A program made the translations under genes and the position numbers. From Pseudohongiella nitratireducens (GTDB lineage: Bacteria; Pseudomonadota; Gammaproteobacteria; Pseudomonadales; Pseudohongiellaceae), in assembly GCF_001642735.1 (NCBI RefSeq), contig NZ_LWHM01000003.1, forward strand, positions 145,338-209,337: DNA of 64,000 bases. Direction: 5' to 3'. The notes under the pieces were generated by a model. That model searched no databases, was not told the DNA's origin, and was given only the letters and a program-made list of their open reading frames with translations. This document shows positions 47,171-57,754 of the stretch, in pieces; positions within the stretch are counted from its first letter, which is position 1, and the number at the start of each line of letters is the position of its first letter.

Positions 47171-48772
47171 TTATTGCTGGCCTCGTCGGCGTATCATGCG
47201 CCACAACTCGACAATTCGAGGCGGCTGACCGGTGCGCAAAATCCCCTGTCGGAAAATCCGGCCTGACAGCCAGAGCACTGCGACTATACATATCAGCAGC
47301 ACAATGGTGGTGCCAACAATATCCACCATCGGTGGTTGCGCCGCAGCCCGGTTCATCATGGTGAACGGCGTAAACAGTGGAATCCAGGACATAATACGGG
47401 CCATGGTGCCATTGGGGTCCTGGGCCACAAAACTCATGGTCAATACCGGCACAACCAGCACCAGCATCAACGGCATAATCAGACTCTGCGCTTCTTTCAG
47501 GGTGTTACAAAGGCTGCCAATGGCCAGAAATATCCCAGCGTACAGGGCATAACAGCACAGATAGTAGAACACGAAATATGGCAGGAGTTCCGAACTTAGC
47601 AGCACATCAAGGATGTCCACCAGCATGGCGGTTTCCACACTTTGGTACACCTGCAGGAAAACAAAGAACGAGGCAATCCAGGCCACAATGGTGGTGATAC
47701 CCGTGGCGCCAATGCCCAGCAGTTTACCCATCATCAACTCACTGGGCGTTACTGAGGCCAGCAGCACTTCAATAATCCGGTTGGACTTCTCTTCAATGGT
47801 ATTGCTAAGCAAATATTGCACGCTTTGCATCAAGGAGATGAAAATCAGATAGACAAAACCCATCGGTGCCCACTGCCGGAAGGTATCTGCAAAGCTCACC
47901 GCTTCTTCACCCTCCGCCTTGTTAGGATCAAGCTGACTGACCGGCATACGGGTGCGCTGCACGGATCTGACCTGCTGAATATTGATACCGCGGCTGGCGT
48001 ATTCCTGCTGGCGGATGGCGTCGTTGAGGCTGGTCTGGATGGCATTGGACAGACGCGTATCGGTCAGGTTGGCTGTCCAGTACTGAACACCACGCGGCGC
48101 ATTGTTGTCGGTCATTAATGTCTGCAGCGAGTCCGGGCGAACGATGTCCTCATTGACGTCCTCCGGGATGAGAATCAGGGCAAACAGGGGCACTCTCTCA
48201 CCGTCTACATTGAGCCGTCGCTCATCAGCCAGATAAGGTCGCATCTGTTCCACAATCTGATCCGGACTTGCCGAAGTATCAATTCCCGAAGGTATCTCTG
48301 CCTGTATAAACTGCGGGCGTGGCTCCTCAAATGGCGGGGCATCTTCACGCAGATAAGGGCGCGCCATTTGCAAGGCCATGTCCAGCCCGCCACCTTCCAC
48401 CCAGCCATCCAGGGCACTGACTTCATCGTTGCCAAAATCATCAATCAGCTCATTCAGCCGGCTGTTGCTGGTCTGCGGCAGCGTCGTGCCAGCGGTCTGT
48501 TGCCGGTTTTCCTGAAGGTACGCCATAAAGTCCTGCATGACATGGCGCTGGTGCTCCCGCTGGATCGCTGCGTCAACCGCACTGGCATACTGTTCACTCT
48601 TATCGACCAGGACGAAGTAACGGGTGGGGGTAGCCGTCGCCAGGCGACTGGACAAGTAGAAAATGCCAAAGAAAATCAGCGGCACCAATAACACACCCAG
48701 CCAGAACCCTTTGGTTTTGACGTTCTCCAGATACTCGCGATTGGCAATTAGCAGGGTTACACGCATCGTCAT
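47171..48772 (-). CDS. ABC-2 type transporter permease (NatB-like)
   Basis: A 533-residue permease starting MTMRVTLLIANREYLENVKTKGFW. It has an N-terminal helix, a large periplasmic region (about 40-320), then five or so helices in the last third (YLIFISLMQSVQYLL, SNRIIEVLLASVTPSELMMGKLLG). This matches ABC-2 permeases of the NatB/YhaP kind. The start lies 4 bases after the stop of the ATPase gene. The frame is open 20 codons further upstream inside the ATPase gene, but without conservation. Confidence 0.87.
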   Translation of the reverse strand: MTMRVTLLIANREYLENVKTKGFWLGVLLVPLIFFGIFYLSSRLATATPTRYFVLVDKSEQYASAVDAAIQREHQRHVMQDFMAYLQENRQQTAGTTLPQTSNSRLNELIDDFGNDEVSALDGWVEGGGLDMALQMARPYLREDAPPFEEPRPQFIQAEIPSGIDTSASPDQIVEQMRPYLADERRLNVDGERVPLFALILIPEDVNEDIVRPDSLQTLMTDNNAPRGVQYWTANLTDTRLSNAIQTSLNDAIRQQEYASRGINIQQVRSVQRTRMPVSQLDPNKAEGEEAVSFADTFRQWAPMGFVYLIFISLMQSVQYLLSNTIEEKSNRIIEVLLASVTPSELMMGKLLGIGATGITTIVAWIASFFVFLQVYQSVETAMLVDILDVLLSSELLPYFVFYYLCCYALYAGIFLAIGSLCNTLKEAQSLIMPLMLVLVVPVLTMSFVAQDPNGTMARIMSWIPLFTPFTMMNRAAAQPPMVDIVGTTIVLLICIVAVLWLSGRIFRQGILRTGQPPRIVELWRMIRRRGQQ

Positions 48773-48776
48773 GATA

Positions 48777-49730
48777 TTAGCGGAACTTGTGCTCCCGGGC
48801 CTCCGTGCCGACCAGGTGCATAAAAACATCATGCAGGCTGGCCTGGGTAAAATCGAAACGGCTCAATGTCACACCATTACTGAAGCAGTGTTGCAGAATT
48901 TCCTGCGGGTCAGCCTGTTCCCGGACATACAGTTCCCACTGGCAGCTTCCTGCTGGCCGACCCGTCGGGTCAGGCGGCAGGCGATTGATTGAAAGCACAC
49001 CATCAATGCCTTGCAGGGAGTCTACTGACTCACAGGTTTCCAGCACGATCCGGCGCGGGATAATCGCGTGCGCATCAGCAACGGTACCATCAAAGACTTT
49101 TCGTCCCTTGGTGATCAATAGCAAGCGCTCACAAAGCCGTTCTGCATGCTGCATCACATGCGTTGAAAATATCACCGTCTGGCCGTTATCACTCAGATCG
49201 CGGATCAGTTGCTCCAGCACCTCCTGGTTAACCGGGTCCAGGCCGGAGAATGGCTCGTCGAGAATGACCAGCTCAGGCTCGTGAACAATTGACGCCAGTA
49301 CCTGGACTTTCTGCCCCATGCCTTTGGATAGCGACTCAATCGCCGAGTTGGCAAAATCGCTCAGTCCGTAACGTTCCAGCAATTCAAAGGCCTTGCTGCG
49401 CGCCTGTTTGCGCGACAATCCTTGCAACGTGCCAAAGTAGGCAATAATCGCCCAGACCTTCATTTTCTTATAAAGGCCTTTCTCTTCAGGCAGGTAGCCG
49501 ATGCGATGACGTACATTCATGGCAGAGGGGGAGCCCAGCACTTCGATCTGGCCGGTATCGGGTCGGATAATATCGAGAATCATGCGAATCGTGGTGGTTT
49601 TGCCGGCACCATTGGGACCAAGAAAACCATACACGGAACCCTTGGGAATGCTCAGGCTGATGTTGTCGACTGCTGTGAAATCGCCGTAGCGTTTACAGAC
49701 ATCGTGCAGTTTAAGGACCGATTCGCTCAT
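48777..49730 (-). CDS. ABC transporter ATP-binding protein (NatA-like)
   Basis: A 317-residue ATPase with Walker A GPNGAGKTT, the signature LSKGMGQKVQVLA and Walker B LVILDEPFSGLDP. A C-terminal domain of about 90 residues follows, as in NatA-like exporters. It pairs with the permease directly downstream as an exporter; the substrate (sodium, drug or lipid) cannot be read. Confidence 0.9.
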   Translation of the reverse strand: MSESVLKLHDVCKRYGDFTAVDNISLSIPKGSVYGFLGPNGAGKTTTIRMILDIIRPDTGQIEVLGSPSAMNVRHRIGYLPEEKGLYKKMKVWAIIAYFGTLQGLSRKQARSKAFELLERYGLSDFANSAIESLSKGMGQKVQVLASIVHEPELVILDEPFSGLDPVNQEVLEQLIRDLSDNGQTVIFSTHVMQHAERLCERLLLITKGRKVFDGTVADAHAIIPRRIVLETCESVDSLQGIDGVLSINRLPPDPTGRPAGSCQWELYVREQADPQEILQHCFSNGVTLSRFDFTQASLHDVFMHLVGTEAREHKFR

Positions 49731-49759
49731 GCTTCGAGTTTAGCACAGGGATTATGCAA

Positions 49760-49793
49760 AAAAGCCGACACAGAGCGTTCTGTATCGGCTTTT
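49760..49793 (-). terminator. Intrinsic terminator of gltBD
   Basis: The arms AAAAGCCGACACAGA and TCTGTATCGGCTTTT form a 15-base-pair stem (one G-U pair on the minus transcript) with a four-base loop, and T follows on the minus strand. It lies 45 bases after the gltD stop. Confidence 0.9.
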
Positions 49794-49838
49794 TGTATAA
49801 ACTGACCGCAAGTCAGCGTGTTTGTGCTGAATCACCTG

Positions 49839-51275
49839 TCAAACTGACAGGAAAGCATCAATTTTGTCGGCTACCAGACGTCCTTCATCAATGGCACGTA
49901 CGACCAATGACTGACCACGGCGACAGTCGCCGGCGGCAAAGACTTTCGGGTGGCTGGTGCGGAAATCCTTGTATTCGGCCTGATAGTTCGACCGACCATC
50001 CAGATCCAGGTTCAGCGGATTGCTGACATAGTGCTCTGGCCCCAGGAAGCCCATGGACAACAGAATCAGGTCTGCTTCCCAGAACTGGGTGGTACCAGGC
50101 ACTTCCTTGAAGTTGGCATCCACTTCAACGGTGTTAATACCCAGCAGTTTACCGTTAGCATCACGAACAAACTCTTTACCACTGATCGAGTAAGTACGTG
50201 GGTCTTCGCCATCACGGTAAGCGGCTTCTTCATGACCGTAATCCACACGGTGGATACGCGGCCACAGCGGCCAGGGATTGTCAGCCGGACGATCCAGGGT
50301 CGGCTTGGGCATAATCTCGAAGTTAACCAGTGACTTGCAACCATGACGCAGCGATGTTGCGATACAGTCCGTACCGGTATCACCACCACCAATCACAATC
50401 ACGTTCTTGTCTTTGGCACTGATGTAGTTACCATCTTCCAGGTTGGAATCCAGCAGGCTACGCGTATTGGCAGTCAGGAACTCCATCGCGTAATGCACAC
50501 CATCACCTTCACGACCGTTGATTTTCAGGTCACGAGGCGTCGTTGCACCGGTAGCCATCAGCAGCGCATCAACGTCATTGAGCAATGTCTTAACGTCCAT
50601 GGCATTTTCGCCTTCGCCGCCAACATCAGCGTTAGTCTGGAATTTCACGCCTTCGGCTTCCAGCAGTTTAACGCGACGATCGACCACGTCTTTTTCCAGC
50701 TTCATGTTCGGGATGCCGTACATCAGCAGACCACCAATGCGGTCAGCTCGCTCATAGACAGTCACTTCATGACCAGCCTGGTTCAACTGAGCCGCAGCAG
50801 CCAGTCCGGCAGGACCGGAACCGACCACGGCAACTTTTTTGCCCGTGCGGAATTTCGGTGCGTTCGCCGTTACCCAGCCTTGCTCGAAGCCTTTGTCGAT
50901 GATGGCGTTTTCAATGTTCTTGATCGTGACCGCTGGCTCATTGATGCCCAGTACACAGGAACCTTCACACGGGGCCGGACAGACGCGGCCGGTAAACTCC
51001 GGGAAGTTGTTCGTTTTGTGCAGGCGATCCAGCGCTTCACGCCACTGACCTTTGTAGACCAGATCGTTCCACTCCGGAATCAGGTTGTAGACCGGACAGC
51101 CATTTTCAGACTGACAGAACGGTACACCACAATCCATGCAGCGAGCACCTTGTGTAGCCAGGTGCTCATCCGCCGGTGCGGTATAGATTTCCTTGTAGTC
51201 AAGAAGTCGCTCGGCTGGCGCACGGTATGGCACCGTGCTGCGCTCGAATTCTTTAAAACCAGTTGGTTTACCCAT
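49839..51275 (-). CDS. gltD: Glutamate synthase small subunit
   Basis: A 478-residue FAD/iron-sulfur protein that passes electrons from NADPH to the large subunit. The N-terminal cysteine pair clusters are in [24 protein letters not shown] binding is [20 protein letters not shown] and the NADPH site is [19 protein letters not shown]. It follows gltB by 33 bases. Confidence 0.96.
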   Translation of the reverse strand: MGKPTGFKEFERSTVPYRAPAERLLDYKEIYTAPADEHLATQGARCMDCGVPFCQSENGCPVYNLIPEWNDLVYKGQWREALDRLHKTNNFPEFTGRVCPAPCEGSCVLGINEPAVTIKNIENAIIDKGFEQGWVTANAPKFRTGKKVAVVGSGPAGLAAAAQLNQAGHEVTVYERADRIGGLLMYGIPNMKLEKDVVDRRVKLLEAEGVKFQTNADVGGEGENAMDVKTLLNDVDALLMATGATTPRDLKINGREGDGVHYAMEFLTANTRSLLDSNLEDGNYISAKDKNVIVIGGGDTGTDCIATSLRHGCKSLVNFEIMPKPTLDRPADNPWPLWPRIHRVDYGHEEAAYRDGEDPRTYSISGKEFVRDANGKLLGINTVEVDANFKEVPGTTQFWEADLILLSMGFLGPEHYVSNPLNLDLDGRSNYQAEYKDFRTSHPKVFAAGDCRRGQSLVVRAIDEGRLVADKIDAFLSV

Positions 51276-51308
51276 GATTAAACCTATTCTTGTGCAATTT
51301 TGTTCGTA

Positions 51309-54300
51309 TCAGACTGACGCGGTTTCGGCTTTTGCCTTGGCAGCCAATTCTGCCAGTACGCGCTTGTAGTCAGTCGGCATCACTTTGACAAACTGGCCCA
51401 GTGACGATTCCCAGTTATCCAGCAGTTCACGTGCCACGGTCGAACCGGTGTAAGCCTCGTGGTTGCTGATCAGACGTTTCAGCTCTTCCTTATCAGCGTC
51501 ATCAACCACTGGCTCCAGCTCATAGGACTCCAGATTGCACTGACGCTCGAAGTCCTTGTCCTTATCCAGAACATAAGCAACACCGCCGCTCATGCCTGCG
51601 CCGAAGTTACGGCCGGTTTTACCCAGGATAACCACACGACCACCCGTCATGTATTCACAACCGTGATCACCAATGCCTTCGACTACAGCGCTGGCGCCGG
51701 AGTTACGAACGGCAAAACGCTCAGCCACGATACCGCGGAAGTAGGCTTCACCACCGGTAGCACCGTACAGGTTCACGTTACCGGCAATGATGTTCTCTTC
51801 TGCCTTGAAGCTGCTGTTCTTGGGCGGGTAGACAACGATCTTGCCGCCAGACAGGCCTTTACCGACAAAGTCGTTGGCATCGCCTTCAACGGTGATCGTG
51901 ATACCTTTCGCCAACCAGGCACCCAGACTCTGCCCCGCAGAACCGTTCAACTTGATGTTGATGGTATCTTCGGGCAACAGCTCTTCGCCGTAACGCTTGG
52001 CGACCTCATTTGACAACATGGTACCAACAACACGGTTAATGTTGATCACCGGTAATTCAATGTTGACCTTCTCACCCTTGTCCAGCGCAGGTGCAGCCAG
52101 TTTGATGATCTGGTTATCCAGCGCTTTGTCCAGACCGTGATCCTGCGCCATCATCGCGTAGGTACCCGTGTTCGGGAACACAGCTTTGGCAGGCGTCAGA
52201 ATCATGCTCAGATCCAGGCCTTTGGATTTCCAGTGGTTAATCGCAATATCGCTTTCCAGCAGATCAACGCGGCCCACCATTTCATTGATAGTGCGCACAC
52301 CCAGGCTGGCCATGATTTCACGCATTTCTTCAGCCACCATGAACAGGTAGTTGACTACGTGCTCTGGCTGACCTTTGAACTTCTTGCGAAGCTCAGGATC
52401 CTGTGTGGCGATACCGACCGGACAGGTATTCAAGTGACACTTACGCATCATGATACAGCCCAGGGTAATCAGCGGTGCAGTCGCAAAACCGTACTCTTCC
52501 GCGCCCAACAATGTAGCGATAGCAACGTCACGGCCGGTTTTCAGCTGACCGTCGGTCTGCAGCACCACACGTGAACGCAGGTTGTTCATCACCAGCGTCT
52601 GGTGAGTCTCGGCCACACCCAGCTCCCAGGGCAGGCCAGCGTGCTTGATCGAAGTCAGCGGTGATGCACCCGTACCGCCATCGTGACCGGCGATAACCAG
52701 GTGATCGGTTTTCGCTTTGGTCACACCGGCAGCAATCGTGCCGACGCCGATCTCAGATACCAGCTTCACGGAGATACGCGCCTGGCGGTTAGCGTTCTTC
52801 AGGTCGTGAATCAGCTGCGCCATGTCCTCAATCGAATAAATATCGTGGTGAGGCGGTGGCGAAATCAGGCCCACACCCGGCGTGGAGTGACGGATACGAG
52901 CGATTTGCTCATCCACCTTGCGGCCAGGCAGCTCACCACCTTCACCCGGCTTGGCGCCCTGTGAAATCTTGATCTGAATCTCGTCAGCGTTAGCCAGGTA
53001 CCAGGTGGTCACACCGAAACGGCCTGACGCTACCTGCTTGATTGAAGAACGCTTGGAATCGCCATTAGGCAGCGCATTGAATCGAATCGGATCCTCACCA
53101 CCTTCACCGGTGTTGGACTTGCCGCCCAGTCGGTTCATGGCGACTGCCAGTGATTCATGGCTTTCCTGCGAAATAGAACCAAAGCTCATGGCACCGGTTG
53201 CGAAACGCTTTACGATATCCTTGGCAGACTCCACTTCTTCCAGCGGAATCGCTTTCTGGTCAGCGCGGAACTTCAACAGGCCACGCAGCGTACAGGCTTT
53301 GGTGGTCTGCTCATTGGTGTACTTGGCAAAGGCATAGTAGGCATCTTTGCTACCGGTACGCGCCGCATTCTGCAGATTAAAGATCGCCGTCGGGTCCCAC
53401 ATGTGGCTGTCGCCACCGCTACGCCAGTGGAAATCACCCGGGTTGTTGAGCACCGGAATGCGGTTTTCGTCTTTTTCCGGGAAGCCCAGACGGTGACGAC
53501 GCTCGGTTTCTTCAACCAGGGCAGGGAAGTTCAGACCCTGAACTCGGCTTGCGGTACCCACGAAACAGCGGTTAATAACGTCTGTTGCCAGACCCACGGC
53601 TTCGAAGATCTGCGCACCGCGGTAGGACTGTAGTGTAGAAATACCCATCTTGGCCATGACTTTCAGCATGCCCTTGGCGACGGCTTTCTTGTAGGCAGCA
53701 ACCAGCTTGTCTTCGGTGTTGTATTTGTCACCCAGCAGACCATCGAGCTGTGCCTGCCACAGCGCCTCAAAAGCCAGGTACGGGTTAATGGCATCAGCGC
53801 CATAACCGACCAGCAGGCAGTGGTGATGCACTTCGCGCGCTTCACCGGTTTCCAGGATCAGACCGATCTTGGTGCGCTCATGACGCTTGATCAGGTGATG
53901 GTGAACGGCGCCACAGGCTACCAGGGCGCTGATGGCTGCACGCTCTTTGCCGATACCACGATCGGACAGAATGACGAAGGCATAACCATCGGCAATCGCC
54001 TGGCTGGCTTCGGCACAGACACGGTCCAGCGCGCCTTGCAGGCCTTCGCTACCGCCAATTTCATACGTGATATCAACCACTTTGCTGCGCAGACCGTTGT
54101 GATCCATGTGCTGGATAGTCTGCAGCTGCTTGTTGGTCAGAATCGGGTGTTCCAGACTCAGTCGGTGCGCGTGCTGCTCAGTGGTCTCCAGCAGGTTGCC
54201 CTCTGGACCAATGAAGCATTTCAGCGACATCACAACTTCTTCACGGATCGAGTCAATCGCCGGGTTGGTCACCTGGGCAAATAACTGCTTGAAGTAGTCA

Positions 54301-55883
54301 TACATCATGCGCGGCTTGTCAGACAGACAGGCCAGTGCCGAATCGTTACCCATGGAACCCAGCGGGTCACGAGCCTGGGTAATCATAGGCAACAACATGA
54401 ACTGCATGGTCTCGGTGGTGTAACCGAAGGCCTGCATGCGTGACAACACATTGTCAGAATCCAGGGAATGCGATTCGTTACCGTCAGACAGCATGTCCAG
54501 GGTGATCTTCTGGTTACCCAACCATTCACCGTAAGGACGCTTGCCAGCGATGTCATGTTTCAGCTCTTCGTCAGGGATCAGACGACCCTGTTCAAAATCG
54601 AGCAGGAACATACGACCAGGCTGCAGGCGGCCTTTCAGCTTGACGTTGGCCGGATCCACTTTTACCACACCCACTTCCGAGGCCATGATGACCTTGTCGT
54701 CATGTGTGACATAATAGCGGCTTGGACGCAGACCGTTACGGTCCAGTACGGCACCAATGTAGTGACCATCAGAGAACACGATAGAAGCCGGGCCATCCCA
54801 TGGCTCCATCAGTGCACTGTGGAATTCGTAGAAATCTTTCTTGTCCTGCGGCATGTTGACATCAGACTGCCAGGCCTCAGGAATCATCATCATGACCGAC
54901 TCTTGCAGCGAGCGGCCAGACAGCAGCATGAACTCAAGTACCGAATCAAAAGAACCGGAGTCAGAGCAGTCTGCATCGATGATCGGGAATAATTCTTTCA
55001 GCTTGTCGCCAAACAGATCCGTTTCAACCGTACCTTCACGGGCAACCATCTGGTTGACGTTACCGCGCAGGGTGTTGATCTCACCGTTGTGGCTCATGAA
55101 CCGGTTCGGCTGGGCACGATCCCATGACGGGAAGGTGTTGGTGCTGAAGCGCGAGTGAACCATGGCCAGGTGTGTGGCGAAGTTAGGCTGAGTCAGGTCC
55201 TTATAGAAAGGGAACAGCTGACCAGGCGTCAACATACCTTTATAGACGATGACTTTTGTCGACAGACTGCAGGCATAGACCATCTTGCCTTCAGTCAGAG
55301 ACTGGTCACCACGCAACTTGTGCGTGAAACGTTTGCGAATAATGTACAGCTTGCGCTCAAAGGCTTCCTGGTCAAGACCATCCGCCGCGCCAATAAAGAG
55401 CTGTGTAATGTATGGCTGTGCCATACGGGCGGCCGGGCCAACATCGGCGCCATCGGCGTCAGTTGGCACATCACGCCAGCCAACCAGAGACTGCCCTTCT
55501 TCGGCAACGATCTTGTTGATGGCTTCGCGGCAGAACTCACGCTCTTTGGAGTTTTGCGGCAGGAAGATGTTACCGACAGCATACTTGCCGGCTTCCGGCA
55601 GCGTTGCGTCAAGCTCGTTTTTGGCAATGTCAGCGAAAAAACCGTGTGGCAATGCCATCAGGATACCGGCTCCGTCGCCAGTGTTCGCTTCGAAACCACA
55701 TCCGCCACGGTGATCCATGCGGGAGTTCAAATGGTAGGCATCCAGCATGATCTGATGACTGGGGCGACCCTTGATGTCTGCAACAAAGCCTACGCCGCAG
55801 GAATCTTTCTCGTTCGCCGGGTCATACAGCCCCGTCTTTTGCGGAAAGCCAAACTTGTAAGGAATTTGGGCTTGATCAGTCAT
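51309..55883 (-). CDS. gltB: Glutamate synthase large subunit
   Basis: A 1524-residue enzyme making two glutamates from glutamine and 2-oxoglutarate. After processing, Cys29 (KDSCGVGFVADI) becomes the N-terminal amidotransferase nucleophile. The central domain (about 440-790), the FMN-binding synthase domain (about 830-1220, GGEDPIRFN and HDGGTGASPL motifs, CHLNTCPVGIATQ iron-sulfur cysteines) and the GXGXG beta-helix (GGRVVILGKTGRNFGAGMSGG) are all complete. ATG 55883 is the natural start; an upstream GTG at 55952 adds 23 unconserved residues. Confidence 0.96.
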   Translation of the reverse strand: MTDQAQIPYKFGFPQKTGLYDPANEKDSCGVGFVADIKGRPSHQIMLDAYHLNSRMDHRGGCGFEANTGDGAGILMALPHGFFADIAKNELDATLPEAGKYAVGNIFLPQNSKEREFCREAINKIVAEEGQSLVGWRDVPTDADGADVGPAARMAQPYITQLFIGAADGLDQEAFERKLYIIRKRFTHKLRGDQSLTEGKMVYACSLSTKVIVYKGMLTPGQLFPFYKDLTQPNFATHLAMVHSRFSTNTFPSWDRAQPNRFMSHNGEINTLRGNVNQMVAREGTVETDLFGDKLKELFPIIDADCSDSGSFDSVLEFMLLSGRSLQESVMMMIPEAWQSDVNMPQDKKDFYEFHSALMEPWDGPASIVFSDGHYIGAVLDRNGLRPSRYYVTHDDKVIMASEVGVVKVDPANVKLKGRLQPGRMFLLDFEQGRLIPDEELKHDIAGKRPYGEWLGNQKITLDMLSDGNESHSLDSDNVLSRMQAFGYTTETMQFMLLPMITQARDPLGSMGNDSALACLSDKPRMMYDYFKQLFAQVTNPAIDSIREEVVMSLKCFIGPEGNLLETTEQHAHRLSLEHPILTNKQLQTIQHMDHNGLRSKVVDITYEIGGSEGLQGALDRVCAEASQAIADGYAFVILSDRGIGKERAAISALVACGAVHHHLIKRHERTKIGLILETGEAREVHHHCLLVGYGADAINPYLAFEALWQAQLDGLLGDKYNTEDKLVAAYKKAVAKGMLKVMAKMGISTLQSYRGAQIFEAVGLATDVINRCFVGTASRVQGLNFPALVEETERRHRLGFPEKDENRIPVLNNPGDFHWRSGGDSHMWDPTAIFNLQNAARTGSKDAYYAFAKYTNEQTTKACTLRGLLKFRADQKAIPLEEVESAKDIVKRFATGAMSFGSISQESHESLAVAMNRLGGKSNTGEGGEDPIRFNALPNGDSKRSSIKQVASGRFGVTTWYLANADEIQIKISQGAKPGEGGELPGRKVDEQIARIRHSTPGVGLISPPPHHDIYSIEDMAQLIHDLKNANRQARISVKLVSEIGVGTIAAGVTKAKTDHLVIAGHDGGTGASPLTSIKHAGLPWELGVAETHQTLVMNNLRSRVVLQTDGQLKTGRDVAIATLLGAEEYGFATAPLITLGCIMMRKCHLNTCPVGIATQDPELRKKFKGQPEHVVNYLFMVAEEMREIMASLGVRTINEMVGRVDLLESDIAINHWKSKGLDLSMILTPAKAVFPNTGTYAMMAQDHGLDKALDNQIIKLAAPALDKGEKVNIELPVININRVVGTMLSNEVAKRYGEELLPEDTINIKLNGSAGQSLGAWLAKGITITVEGDANDFVGKGLSGGKIVVYPPKNSSFKAEENIIAGNVNLYGATGGEAYFRGIVAERFAVRNSGASAVVEGIGDHGCEYMTGGRVVILGKTGRNFGAGMSGGVAYVLDKDKDFERQCNLESYELEPVVDDADKEELKRLISNHEAYTGSTVARELLDNWESSLGQFVKVMPTDYKRVLAELAAKAKAETASV

Positions 55884-56406
55884 ATTTTCGCTATGTCTCG
55901 TTATGTCGTTTAATTTTTCCGGATTTCGGCCACCGTTGCTCACCCCGGACACACTCTATATGGTGCATACTGACGCACTACACTGTGGGGAGATGCGTGA
56001 TTAGAAGTTATTGATTTGACACGGCTCGGTGATATTGCCAACACCCCGGACGGCGTATCCGGGACTATGCCGGACGGTCGTAAAACACATTACGCTGTTT
56101 TACGGGGGCTGGACACAATACCATTGAAACAAAATATGTCAAGTTATCAGCCTCTCCAGGGTGGTTTTTGACGGTCCGTTTACATGCTTGTGACATGGTC
56201 TGATCGCTTGATTAAAGCCAGTTACTGCATTACTCTTCGCCTTCTATAAGAAAGTTTTCCGGCATGAAGCCGGAAGTGTTTCCCAGGCCTGAACGACGGC
56301 AATCAGAAAAAAAGTACGCTATTCGAAGTACGCGCTCTGCCGAATGCCGCCCGGGACGAGAAAAAGACTATAAAAAACAGTAGCATTTAGCTGAGGGGAT
56401 ATACGC
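55884..56406. other. Long regulatory region between gltB and a cytochrome b gene
   Basis: This 523-base gap separates divergent genes and has no credible open frame. It holds several hairpins: CCCGGA/TCCGGG at about 56045-56063, CGTAAAACA/TGTTTTACG at 56079-56104, and TTCCGGC/GCCGGAA at 56257-56275. AGTACGC is repeated at 56313 and 56327. Promoters for both genes must lie here, and perhaps a regulatory leader for gltB. I recognise no known riboswitch. Confidence 0.6.
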
Positions 56407-57162
56407 GTGGAAATAGTAAGATATAAAAGGGATGTCTGGGGTGACGAAGTCATACTCGGTGTAGCCTGGGATTTGCTCTGGGTTGTGGCAGTAGCCATTA
56501 TTCTCCTGCTGGTGGGTCACGCCATTATTATGGCACTTCTGGCTCGCAAGAAAGCCAAACCATCTGCTGACGGCCCTCGTGTCAAACGACACGATGGCAT
56601 CGACCGGGCCTTCCACTGGATTATGGCCGCTTCTGTCCTGACACTGATCGCCACTGGCGTACTGCCGATTATCGGCATCCGCTTCGCCTGGCTGGATATT
56701 CACTGGATTGCCGGCCTGGTGCTGACCTTCGTGGTCATTTTCCACACCATTCGCGCCACATTCTGGCAGGACTTCAAGTCCATGCTGCTGACGCCTTCTG
56801 ATTTTGCCGAGCCTTTTGATGAAAATCACAAGCCAGGCAAGTACTCTTTTGAGCAAAAAGGCATGCACTGGGCAATGACACTGCTGGTTTTCATGGTCAT
56901 CGGCACTGGCATCCTGCTGCTGTTGAACATTGATACGCCTTTCTGGGATCGTCCTTCGGTGGATAACGAAGCATCCCTGGGCCTGATGTTCCTGCTGCAC
57001 GGCCTGACGACACTGGCACTGATTGCATTTACCGCGATTCACATCTACTTCGCCATCCGTCCTGAGAAAATCTTCTACACCCGCTCCATGGTAAGTGGCT
57101 GGATTTCCGAAGACGAGATGAAAGCGAATCACGACACCAGCAAATGGAAGGTAAAAGATTGA
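56407..57162 (+). CDS. Di-haem-type membrane cytochrome b
   Basis: A 251-residue protein with four or five membrane helices and histidines placed as haem ligands of the formate-dehydrogenase-gamma/cytochrome b561 type: His70 (DRAFHWIMAASVLTLIATG), His99, His113, His154, His198 and His212. It would carry electrons between quinone and a dehydrogenase, but no FdhA/B-type catalytic subunit lies next to it. GTG start with GAGGGG upstream. It is immediately followed, with overlapping codons, by a small hypothetical protein. Confidence 0.82.
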   Translation: MEIVRYKRDVWGDEVILGVAWDLLWVVAVAIILLLVGHAIIMALLARKKAKPSADGPRVKRHDGIDRAFHWIMAASVLTLIATGVLPIIGIRFAWLDIHWIAGLVLTFVVIFHTIRATFWQDFKSMLLTPSDFAEPFDENHKPGKYSFEQKGMHWAMTLLVFMVIGTGILLLLNIDTPFWDRPSVDNEASLGLMFLLHGLTTLALIAFTAIHIYFAIRPEKIFYTRSMVSGWISEDEMKANHDTSKWKVKD

Positions 57163-57590
57163 GCGATTTAAAGAACCTGGAACAGGACATCGATACCATC
57201 GAGTCCGGTTATGAGTTCCTGCTGGCCTATGCGGCCCAGGGCCGCCCTCCTCATGTCGAGGCAGAGCACCCTACGCCGCACGTTGGCCCGACACTGAAAG
57301 ACATGCTGGCTGCGATGAATAATGTCACATCAGCGCTCGCTGGCTCTGACCATGAATATGAGCAGGTGATCGTTGAAGACATCCGCAAGGCCAGCGCGGC
57401 ACTGAAGTTTGTCATCGACCAGCCCAAGATGAGTTCGGAGCTGATCGACAACCTCAATGCCTCTATTCACTTGCGTGCCGTGTTGACTGACTGCTTCCTG
57501 TACAGCGAAGTCTTCCGCCCCTCAGCTGGGGAGACTGCCGAGCCAACAGACGGCGACACGAAAGGAAAAGGCATGTGGACCGAGGCCTGA
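57159..57590 (+). CDS. Hypothetical protein coupled to the cytochrome b gene
   Basis: A 143-residue acidic, helical protein with no membrane segment. The start is taken as TTG 57159 (LSDLKNLEQDID), whose codon overlaps the cytochrome stop and has AAGG seven bases upstream. ATG 57144 is in frame but lacks a ribosome site. I do not recognise a domain. The tight coupling implies that it assembles with or matures the cytochrome. Confidence 0.75.
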   Translation: MSDLKNLEQDIDTIESGYEFLLAYAAQGRPPHVEAEHPTPHVGPTLKDMLAAMNNVTSALAGSDHEYEQVIVEDIRKASAALKFVIDQPKMSSELIDNLNASIHLRAVLTDCFLYSEVFRPSAGETAEPTDGDTKGKGMWTEA

Positions 57591-57684
57591 GCCTCGGTTT
57601 GCGCCGTTCTTACAGGCCGAAGAGGTCTGCCAGCACAGCGCTGAGACATAACGAACTGTAGAACGATATGCAGAACCATAAAAG

Positions 57685-57716
57685 GGGCAATACTTTTGCA
57701 GTATTGCCCTTTTTTA
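57685..57716 (+). terminator. Intrinsic terminator
   Basis: GGGCAATAC and GTATTGCCC pair around a seven-base loop, followed by a run of T. It ends the cytochrome b operon. Confidence 0.9.
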
Positions 57717-57754
57717 TTGGGCCACTTATTGAGCCAGCGTTTATTGGACCGCTG

